Shown here: positions 34,085 through 43,117 of the stretch, piece after piece
Position numbering within the stretch: position 1 is the first letter of the stretch
Layout of the letters: each line of letters starts with the position of its first letter
DNA from: Calamus simplicifolius
Taxonomy: Eukaryota; Streptophyta; Magnoliopsida; Arecales; Arecaceae
Reading direction: 5' to 3'
NCBI GenBank assembly: GCA_900491605.1
Contig: UESW01004014.1
Coordinates: forward strand, 1,233,496 to 1,297,495
Length of the DNA: 64,000 nucleotides
Translations under genes and position numbers: made by a program
Notes under the pieces: generated by a model
The model's database searches: none
What the model was told of the DNA's origin: nothing
The model's input: only the letters and a program-made list of their open reading frames with translations

Positions 34085-34113
34085 TAAAGGTTGATTACTA
34101 GGTCCAAGCTTTG
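34085..34113 (+). repeat. 29-bp direct repeat, right copy
   Basis: Identical to 33237-33265. Immediately to the right is T-rich sequence with an (AT)n/(AG)n microsatellite at 34160-34192. Confidence 0.95.
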
Positions 34114-34161
34114 TCTAATATTTTATATTTTTGTAATTTTTTTATTTTTATGTAAATTTAC

Positions 34162-34192
<31 letters not shown>

Positions 34193-34395
34193 TTCAAGGC
34201 CTTGTTTCTCAAGAAAGAATAGAATCATTTTTGGGATTCAATCGTTCATTAATCTTTGCAGGCTTCTTTCACATCGGAAGAAGCTCCCGTTTTATGCCTT
34301 TCTAATAATACAATGGCTGCACACATTTCACCAAATTAAGGAGGTTCTATGGTCAGCATTTGAGAAATAGGTATATGTATACATTCTGAATGGCT

Positions 34396-36615
34396 TTAAA
34401 GGCATGATGGCGGATTCTGGATCCCCAAAGCCGTCCCCTTGACGTTAAAACAAGAGGAGGTAACATTTGGTGCAGGTGAGGAGACGATGGCAGAACTATT
34501 AGCTGAGGACACATATTCCAGTTGGATGTCTTCGAGTGTCACATTCTGACAAGGAACCAATGGGCTGCACAACAAATTCACTGCAACAGGCTTTCCTGAA
34601 GTCCCTTTGATGCGTCTAAAAGTGACATCGCGAATCTGAACGCCTGAAGGCTGCGTAAAAGTAAAGGAAAATGGCATTAAATGATCCGAAATAGCCAACC
34701 AAGGACAAGGAGGTGAGACTTCCGATCGAGTTACCTGATTATTATTGCATTGACCTCTTGGGCAATACTCTTGGTCTATGATGATGGGGTTGGAGACATT
34801 CTCCGTGACAATATCCTCAAATGTCATGTCTGAGGCCTCATTCGGAGGTGCCCCGGGCCATGACTTGATCCTAACTCCATTCGGCGTGCCGGAGATCGTG
34901 CAGTTCCTCACTTTCACCCCAGCTACTTTCTGCTCATCCTTATACTTTCCGAGGCTTCCAATGCTGCATCAACAGTGAATCGATCCTATTAGCAAACATG
35001 ACTTTGTCCAGATCATATAGAGGATCAAAGTGTTCGACGTTGTACGCTTACCTAATACCATGCCCAGGGCCACAGGCAATATTAGAGATGGAGATATTGG
35101 TGCACCCTGCGCCAATGGAGATGCAGTCGTCACCAGTGCCGATGGTGAGGCTGGCAACGTCGACGTTGCTGCTGCCGCTGATGTGTATGCCATCAGTGTT
35201 TGGGCTGTCGTCAGGGGCCGAGATGTTGAGGGATCTGACGTTGACGTTTGAGCATCTATGGATGCTCATGTGGAAACCTTTGCTGTCGACAAATGTGAGG
35301 TCGGTAATCGTTGCATTACGAACATAGCAGAATCGCACCGACTGCAGTTCAATGACAATGTTTAGCAGCGATAGAGAGGCTTGACTACGTTAGTAAACAT
35401 CATGATCCTTTCTGTTTTTTTTTTTTTTTTTTGGTTGGGTGAAGAAATTAAGATGAGGGAGTTTAATTTACATTGGGGAGCAGCCTGCTGTAGCTCCTTC
35501 GCTTCGACCAGGCTTCAGTGCCCTGGCCGTCCAGAACTCCTCCGCCGCCGACCACCAGATCGTCCAGATGCCAGAACACAAACCAGCTATCGCCGATGAA
35601 GCTGGCAAGGCTCGAGGGAGCCTTCAACGTCCCGCTGATTTGGAAGCTTGGAGATCTGTTGTTAGAACAAGGACCTCTAAAAGTAAGAGGGCCGACTAAA
35701 AAGGTCCCCTGGGGGATCACCAAACTTGCAGATCCATTGAACTCGCATGCTGCTTTCCAAGCATCCGAGAAGGCCTGCAAAATTAAATATCAAGCACCAG
35801 AGAGTAGTGTTGTGGTTAATAGGTTCCCGGCCTGTGAAACGGCCTAATCAACACCCCATTGTGATTACTTTATGAGGGTATGTTTAATCGGAAACATCAA
35901 TATTCTTCGTGCAATTTTTCATCCAGTAATCTACACGTACAAACCTCTGTTTAACATTCCCATCTTGACGACACCAAAACAGAAGCAATAAATTTAACAT
36001 TGACTGAGAAGAAATTCATGTCTTATATTTGCATTATATAAAGATAAAGAAATCCATGTCCCTCGGAAACCAGCTTTGCAAAATTAATACCCATCAGCAA
36101 GCAGGGTTGCAATCTTTTTTGATAGGAGGAGATTATGTTTGAATTGAGGGAGTCGTTTTCTCAAGCATTTAGTTAACAATTGCATAATTTATATGGCATG
36201 ATTGCAGCATGTTATTATTATTATTATTCTCAAAAAAATAATAACGATATTCTTGGAATATATATTGAAATGATAAAGATTCTTTGTCGTGGTCGTATGC
36301 TGTTATAACTCAAATTCTTATGTTGCATCTCAAATTAATTTAAAAAGCAAGGTAAAACAAAACAAAACCATATAAACAATTTCAGCCTTCTCCTGAACTC
36401 CTAACCGTAGTTGGCAGCATTAAAGCACTATCAAATTAAGTGGCAAATTAATGAACCTCTCCTAAAGGAGAACCCACCTGGGTGTTGTCGGTCTGGCCAT
36501 CAGCCTTTGCTCCATACTGGGTGACGTCAAAGACCCCTTGCCCACTGCTGAGTCTGGCCATGCATAGAACCAAACAAGCCCAACAAGCTATTTTCGATTC
36601 CATTGTCATGGCCAT
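34396..36615 (-). CDS. Exopolygalacturonase-like pectinase, 5 exons
   Basis: Glycoside hydrolase family 28, which hydrolyses alpha-1,4 galacturonan in pectin of the cell wall. Exons on the minus strand: 36615-36478, 35774-35472, 35341-35052, 34963-34735 and 34650-34396, all with GT..AG introns; together 1215 bp, 404 residues, uninterrupted, a normal length. A hydrophobic signal peptide (IACWACLVLCMARLSSG) precedes VFDVTQYGAKADG. All four family motifs are present: SPNTDGIH, GTGDDCIS, CGPGHGISIGSLG (across the exon 3/4 junction) and RIKSW. The C-terminal PPSCL and overall motif spacing resemble pollen exopolygalacturonases. Odd points: the segment after GQGTEAW lacks the usual cysteine pair. 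The start could be 36615, 36609 or 36603; the in-frame Met at 36660 would bury the signal peptide. This is the best host gene in the window. Confidence 0.88.
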
Positions 36616-36974
36616 GACTCGATGGTATTGTTTTTGGCGAGCAGCAGAAAACCTGGCCACTTCCTCTCACCGAGGAAGAGTTTAAAAAGAGGGCATCGGA
36701 ACGTGATCGGTGTGCGTTCCTGCCTCTCTCGCTTAACCACCTCACCTACAAGTATGCATGGTGGATCGTTTAGAATCATAGGGCTGAAATGGTCGTTATC
36801 TCTATTTCTGTTCCTGGGCTCTTGTTCTGACCATTGCTATGAATGGAAATGTTGAATCTGGTCTCTTCTCCTCCACCCTCCGTTTCCAACAAAATCAGGT
36901 TGTTGACATACCAAATGAGATAAGTCAATAAGCCATGCGGTCAGAGATAGATGGCCATGCTTATAATAAGTCAA
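36616..36974 (-). promoter_or_regulatory. Upstream region of the polygalacturonase gene
   Basis: The minus strand has a TTTAAA sequence at about 36680-36685, the nearest thing to a TATA box, some 65 bases before the start codon. No other element could be assigned. Arm B of the inverted duplication begins at about 36975, so less than 400 bp of unique promoter remains. Confidence 0.35.
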
Positions 36975-38148
36975 TAAGGAATGTGGAAGGTGCTAGAAGC
37001 TTATAAGTTTAGTGGAGAAAAAACAAGTTGTTCATGAAAGCATGTAATCTATTATGTTTGGCAGACTAGGTTCTTAAAAAAGTCATTGAGAAAATAATTG
37101 TTAAGATGCTGATTGAAATTGAATAGCAGACACATAACAAAATCTTTTAGAAATAGACTATACTTAAAAAGTATAGTATATATGCCACCTATCCATAAAA
37201 GAAGGTATAATAGTAAAAGATTGTATAGATAGATCGAATAAGAAGATAAGTAAATATGAGCCCTATTTTGATGGGTGATCAGCAAGGGCTTAGAGCTTCG
37301 ATGCTCTACTTCTCTTTCGCGATCCATGCTACTCTAAGATCCATGTAGCTATTGTTGCACCTATCCACTAGGGATCAAAGCCCTGCATTTGCTTGAGAAC
37401 CAGGTTCTATTATTATTTGTTATATATAAACGAAAGTCTAATACCAATTATTAGGCATAAAAGAAGCTCAAATACTACTTATTGCGTGTAGGGAAGGAGG
37501 GATCGATAGGAAAGAAGGGAAAACAAATAGAAAAAAAACAACATACACAATTTTACATGGTTCAATCAATTAACATACATCCATACCAGCTAAGATGATA
37601 GAAATTTTATTATGAAGAAAATATTGGAGATGACGAAGATGGTCTCTTTTCTCAACTCTCTCTTACAAAGTCCTAAATAGAAATACATATAATTAGAACA
37701 TCTTTTTAGAATTCTTCATCCCTTTAAATTTATATACTATAAGGCCAAGGCTACATGTGCTTATATAGAAAGAGGATTTCTAGCATTCTATATCGGGATT
37801 CATGTTCTATACATATTAGGAAGTATGCCATTATTAAGCTTGTTAAACTTAAGATAAACTTTAATAGTATTTATGAGTGTCTTATAAACATGAATTTTTA
37901 TATCTAACTAACATACGTATTTGAATTTATATTTATTAAATGCATTAAGATTCATAATCTACACATATTAGGAAACACATTCTTGTTAAGCTTGTTAAAC
38001 ATGATAAACTTTAACACTATCTATATTTGTTTTATGAATATGAATTTTTTGTATCAACTAATATCTTTATTTGGATTTATATTTTCAAATAAAAGCAAAT
38101 TTGGATATGAATATATTTTTAAGCGATATGTGTCGGCCATCTCTTTAG
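36975..38148. repeat. Inverted duplication arm B
   Basis: Reverse complement of arm A (19770-20628 plus 25441-25755), without the Copia. At about 37283 it shows the pre-insertion sequence for Copia 20629-25435. It continues beyond the hAT MITE to about 38840. Confidence 0.78.
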
Positions 38149-38482
38149 GAGTGTTTTGAAAATCGAACCAGACCGGTCGGTCCAATCGAAAATTGATCAT
38201 CAATCCGGTCTGGTTTTATTATTAAAATTGACTTTTATATGATCCTGTAAAAATCAAAAAAACCCATTGAACCAATTGGGTTTTGAATCGGTCCAACCCG
38301 ATTTTTAGATTTTTTTAAATTTTTATTTGAATTATATTTATATTTTATTATTTTATAATATTAAATTAAAAATTAATTATAATATTATCTGGTTCGATCA
38401 AACTAGTTCATCCGATTGAACCGATTGACTCATGACCCAAATGTTAAACTGGTTCATTGTCCGATCTGATTTTAAAACATTG
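38149..38482. mobile_element. hAT-type MITE, 334 bp
   Basis: Flanked by the 8-bp duplication CTCTTTAG (38141-38148 and 38483-38490), the hallmark of hAT elements. The ends form an imperfect inverted repeat: GAGTGTTTTGAAAATC on the left, and CAATGTTTTAAAATC read inward from the right, beginning CA as hAT ends do. The interior contains CCGGTC-type and AACCGATT-type stretches and no coding capacity. The paralogous arm A reads CATCTCTTCAGCCTTG on the minus strand at about 19840, without the element and with one copy of the target. Confidence 0.88.
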
Positions 38483-38490
38483 CTCTTTAG

Positions 38491-38840
38491 TCTTGCTCCT
38501 TGTAGGTTTGAGACTTTTCGAAGCAACAAAGTCCGGAATCGGCTTGCATCTTTAAAAAGGCCATGCTTTAGTCAGCTATCGGGCTGCATCCGGGATGTCC
38601 TCTAACACCATTTTTGTTCATCCTTTATGCTGATGATATGTCACATGCTTTCTCCTGACAGTGCAGGACTCTCGACTTGACTCATACCTTGCTGGCTCCT
38701 ATGGCCCTCCACTCTCTCTCCTCCTTTTTGCGAATGATTGTATTTTACTAGGCTATGTATTAGTCGAGAATGCTGCTACTTTTGCATCCATTATTTAGTC
38801 TTATTGACAGGCCTCTGGTCAAAAGGTCAATCTTTAGAAT
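38491..38840 (+). pseudogene. L1 LINE fragment in arm B
   Basis: Plus-strand reverse transcriptase piece with YADDMSHAFS (about 38627), matching the minus-strand LINE at 19757-19500, including the same 5' truncation point. A stop follows SHAFS and others occur downstream. The match ends at about AGGTCAATCTT (38840), where the GATC-rich tandem array begins. Confidence 0.82.
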
Positions 38841-38857
38841 TTCATTTCAGGGCTGGG

Positions 38858-39511
38858 ATCGATGGCAACCGTCGGATCGACGCCGATCGGTCCGATCGCC
38901 ACGGTCTGAGATCGATCATAGACGATTGGATCAGAGCTTAGATCGATCGCAACCATCGGATCATCGCCGATCGGACCGATTGCCACGGTCCGAGATCGAT
39001 CGTGGCCGATCGGGATCACGGCTTGGATTGATCGCAATCGTTGGATCATCGGTGATCAAACCGATCGCCACGGTCCGAGATCGGTCGTGACTGATCGGGA
39101 TCAAGACTTGGATCGATCGCAACCGTCGGATCGTCAGCGATCTCGGACCGATCGCAACGGTCTGGGATCGATCGTGGCCGATCGGGATTAGGTCTTGGAT
39201 CGATCGCAACCGTCGGATCATCGGCGATCGGACCGATCGCCACGATCTGAGATCGATCATGGCCGATCGGGATCAGGGCTTGGATCGATCGCAACCATCG
39301 GATCATCAGCGATCTTGGACCGATCGCTACGGTTCGGGATCGGTCGTGGCCGATCGGAATCAGGGCTTGGATCGATCACAATCATCGGATCATCAGCGAT
39401 CTCGGATCGATCGCAACAGTCTGGGATCGGTCGTGGCCGATCGAAATCAGGGCTTGGATCGATCGCAACCGTCGGATCGTCGCCGATCGGTCCGATCGAT
39501 CGATGCAATTT
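38858..39511. repeat. 86-bp GATC-rich tandem array, about 8 units
   Basis: GGATCGATCGCAACC or a close variant recurs near 38865, 38940, 39024, 39110, 39196, 39282, 39368 and 39454. Each unit contains many GATC and CGATCG sequences, so all six frames stay open for long stretches; these frames are artefacts. It lies directly before the 5' subterminal repeats of the CACTA element and may belong to it. Confidence 0.92.
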
Positions 39512-39539
39512 CTAGGAAAATAAAAATAATTTTCTCAGA

Positions 39540-40625
39540 TAAAATAATTTTTAATATTGCGACGCATTTATTGCGTCGCAATGTTTTTAAGAAAAATAAT
39601 AGTAATAAAAAAATTAAAAAAAATATTGCGATGCAATATGTGCATCGCAATTATTTTTAGAAAATATAATTTTTATCCATTATAATTATTAAAAAATATT
39701 ACGATGCATTAGCGACGCATTTTCCTAAAAAATAATTTTTTTGAAGAAAATAATTTTTAATATTGCGACGCATGTATTGCATCGCAATATTTTTAGAAAA
39801 ATAAATGTAATTAAAAAAATTTATAAAATACATTGCAACGCATTATTTGCATCACAATTATTTTTAGAAAATATCAATTTTATCAGTTATAAATATTTAA
39901 AAAATATTGCGATGCATTTGCGATGCAATTTTTCAAAAAATATAAATTTTATTAGTTATAAATATTTAAAAAATATTGCGACGCATTTGCGACGTAATTT
40001 CCTAGAAAATAAAAATAATTTTATAGATAAAATAATTTTTAATATTGCAATGCATTTATTATGTCGCAATGTTTTTAAGAAAATAAATGTAATAAAAAAT
40101 TAAAAAAATATTGCGACGCAATATATGCATCGCAATTATTTTTAGAAAATATATTTTTTATCAGTTATAAATATAAAAAATATTGTGACACATTTGCGAT
40201 GTAATTTCCTAGAAAATAATAATAATTTTTCTAGAAAAAATAATTTTAATATTGCGCATTTATTGCATTGCAATGTTTTTAAGAAAAATAAATGTAATAA
40301 AAAAAATTAAAAAAAATATTGCGACGCAATATATGCATTGCAATTATTTTCAAAAAATATTATTTTTATCGGTTATAAATATTTAAAAAAAATTGCGACA
40401 CATTTGCGATGCGATTTCCTAAAAAATAAAAATTATTTTTCCATCGGACATTGGCGCCAAGTTAGCGACTCATTAGCGACGCAATTAGTTGCATCGCTAA
40501 ATTTTGCATAAAATAATAAAAAAGCCTAATTAGCGATGGATTAGCGACGCATTGTTGCGTCGCTAATCCATAATAAAATTAAAAAAAATAGCGAGTGATT
40601 AGCGACGCATAAATTGCGTCGCTAA
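39540..40625. repeat. 5' subterminal repeats of the CACTA element
   Basis: ATATTGCGACGCATTT and TTGCGTCGCAATG pairs recur in a loose 170-260 bp higher-order repeat, with AT-rich spacers such as TTTTTAGAAAATAT. From 40460 the motif changes to TTAGCGACGCAATTAG type. In En/Spm, short subterminal repeats of this kind bind TNPA. Confidence 0.85.
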
Positions 40626-40829
40626 TCACCACTATTTAACGCTTGGTCCGGCCGGCCCCCCCTTCCCTTCTCTTCTTCTTCCTATTCCTACCCTAGCCGC
40701 CGCCGTCCGTCCGCTCCTCCGGCTCCCCCCGTCATCTCCCCCGGCGGTAGCTCCCCCCACTCCGACGGCGTCCCCTCGCGACCGAGGTAAGCCCCCCCTC
40801 CTCCTAAATTTTTTTTTTAAGAAAATAGG

Positions 40830-41420
40830 TTCCGGCACGGCCACGGCCGCTGCCGTGGCCATCTTCTCCGGCCACGGCCACTGCCGTGGCCGGCCGTGGC
40901 CTGGCCACGGTGGCCAGGCCACCCAAAAAAAAATTTACATTTTGGGGGGGGTTTTCCCCAACCCCCCTTCATCTTCTTCGGCCACGGCCGCTGCCGTGGC
41001 CGGCCGTGGCCTGGCCACGATGGCCAGGCCACCAAAAAAAAATTACAGTTTGGGGGGGGGGGGTTTTCCCCACCCCCCTTCGTCTTCTACGGCCACGGCC
41101 ACGGCCATGGCCGTCTTCTCCGGCCACGGCCGCTGCCGTGGCCTGGCCACGGTGGCTAGGCCACCGAAAAAAAAAAATAATGGGGGGCGGGGTTTTCCCC
41201 ACCCCCTCCCGTTCGTCTTTTCCGGCCACGGCCGCTGCCGTGGCCTGGCCACGGTGGCCAGGAAAAAAAAAATACAGTTTGAGGGGGGGTTTCCCCACCC
41301 CCCCTTCGTCTTCTACGGCCACGGTGGCCAGGCCACCGAAAAAAAAAAAAAAATAGTTATGGGGGCGGGGGTTCCCCCCCTCCGGTCGTCTTCTCCGGCC
41401 ATGGTTGTCAGACCAAAAAA
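40830..41420. repeat. GC-rich hairpin tandem repeats in CACTA leader
   Basis: About five units of roughly 110 bp each hold GGCCACGGC..GCCGTGGCC (a 9-bp stem around CGCT) followed by CTGGCCACGGTGGCCAG, then a short A-run and a G-run. Long frames open on both strands, with low-complexity Gly/Pro/Lys products; I treat them as artefacts. Confidence 0.85.
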
Positions 41421-41424
41421 AAAA

Positions 41425-41795
41425 AAAGTAACACCTAGGGGGCTTTTCCCCACCCCCGACCCTTCAATTAAAAAAAAAATTAACACTCATAAAAAATTAA
41501 CAAAAAAATTAGATTCTATCATATTTTATTATTTTTAAAAATATTTTCAAATAATTTGATGATAAATATAAAAAAATATAAATATATTTTTAAAACATGG
41601 GCAACTTAATTTTTTTTTAAAAAGTAACAGCTAGGGGGTTTTTCCCACCCCCGGTCCCTTCAAAAAAAAAAAAATTTAACACTCATGAAAAAAAAGTAAC
41701 ACAAAAATTTAGATTCTATTATATTTTATTATTTTTAAAAATATTTTCAAATAATTTGATGACAAATATTAAAAAAATGTGACTACTAATCTAAT
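41425..41795. repeat. Tandem duplication of about 195 bp in CACTA leader
   Basis: Two copies (about 41425-41600 and 41620-41795) share GTAACA.CTAGGGGG, TTAACACTCAT, TTAGATTCTAT and TTTTCAAATAATTTGATGA. From 41840 to 42080 weaker 35-45 bp repeats with AGCTCATCAATC and ACTCTTTAGAT follow. No gene is visible from 41421 to 43117. Confidence 0.8.
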
Positions 41796-42485
41796 TTTTT
41801 ATTAGATTGTTATAAATTAATTAATTTATGTCATTAGTCGGAGCTCTTTGGATAGACTGATTTAGCTCATCAATCATGACTCTTTTTAAATCAACTATTA
41901 AACTCATAAATCGGAGCTATTTAGGTCAATTAATTTAGCTTATCAGTTTTAACTTCTCAAGTAAACTGATTTTAGACCATCAACCTTGTCTCTTTAGATC
42001 ATCAATCAAAACTCTTTAGATAGGTCGAGCTGAATTAGCTTAGCTATTTAGGTCAACTAATTTAGCTCATTAACCATAACTCTTTAGATTAGGTAATTTT
42101 AAAATTGTAGTCGTAGCTTTTCATTTCTTTATAGCTATTTATGTTATAATATTTATGTATTTGTAGTTATTTACAATTGCTATGTCTTGATTATTTACAT
42201 TCTGCTTCAAATTGAATGATGCATTAAATTATGTAATGCTAGATAGAAAGTCTTATTGTATTATTATTTAATTTTCAGCAACAAATTAGTAGTTTCAATG
42301 ATTTATATTTTAGTCTTCATAAACATTTATATTCGACATAATAATCTTAAAAAGTCAGTGACTATATATATAGAACACTATTCCTATATATGTATAATTG
42401 ACAAGAAGTTAAGAATAACAAGCATAAGTTTGATTGTCTTCGGATTTCCATATTATTAATCACAGCACTATAACCTTTAGACCCG

Positions 42486-42524
42486 TTTGAGAATTTGTAA
42501 GACTTAGTCTTGCAAATTCTCAAA
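42486..42524 (+). other. 19-bp stem hairpin in CACTA leader
   Basis: TTTGAGAATTTGTAAGACT pairs with AGTCTTGCAAATTCTCAAA around a single T. The only non-Watson-Crick position would be a G-U pair in RNA. Confidence 0.85.
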
Positions 42525-42541
42525 TTGTCCTGGTGGACATT

Positions 42542-42743
42542 TTGAGAATATTTTTGCGATATGTTAGTCTGCTATTAATCATCGTTGGGTGAGATTGCGG
42601 TTTGTATTTGCTCATACGTTCTCCTAGTGTGGCATATATGCCACACATTTAGGAGAACATATGGGGAAATGCTGCTGAAATTTTAACGTAACCGATCAAT
42701 GATAATTAATAGCAGAATAACATATCACAAAAAATATTCTTGA
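42542..42743 (+). other. Long nested foldback (about 200 bp) in CACTA leader
   Basis: Outer arms 42542-42590 and 42691-42743 are imperfect inverted repeats (for example GATATGTTAGTCTGCTATTAA against the complement of TTAATAGCAGAATAACATATC). An inner stem pairs 42618-42636 with 42637-42658 (GTTCTCCTA plus TGTGGCATA, with a 3-base bulge). It lies about 375 bp before the transposase start, in the leader or first intron. Confidence 0.8.
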
Positions 42744-43117
42744 ATGGGATAGGGCCTTACCTTTTAGACATGAGTGAAGGTAGAATTAATTTAGGACACT
42801 TGAATGCTTGTGAAGTCTCATGATTAAATGGACACCTTTGTGGCCCGACCCGAACTCAAGCCCTAGCATTAGCCTGGCATGAACCTGTGCCTCGGTCCTT
42901 GCTAGCACACCAAGGATCGTAGCCGTGGCCGGGCCTTACAGGGTAGGGACCTTAGTTGTCTAAAAAAAATTGGTTTAGTTATAAATTATTTAAATGGTTG
43001 TTATTAACCTAAGTTGTGTAAAAGAAATAATTTAGTTATATATTTAGTAATGCTAATATAGTTTTATAATGTGGTTTCCTTTAATGGTTTACCAGAAATT
43101 GTATAAGTCGGTCAAAA

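Noticed and set aside
36613..36660. Upstream Met at 36660 for the polygalacturonase
   Set aside because: It would put a basic, polar stretch before the signal peptide; the Met cluster at 36603-36615 gives a normal secretion signal.
38770..39660. Overlapping frames with repeats of DRSQPSDH and VAIDPSPD
   Set aside because: Translation products of the 86-bp GATC-rich array in several frames.
40855..41538. A 227-codon open frame rich in Gly, Pro and Lys
   Set aside because: It follows the GC-rich hairpin repeats; frames on both strands are open for the same compositional reason, and there is no domain.
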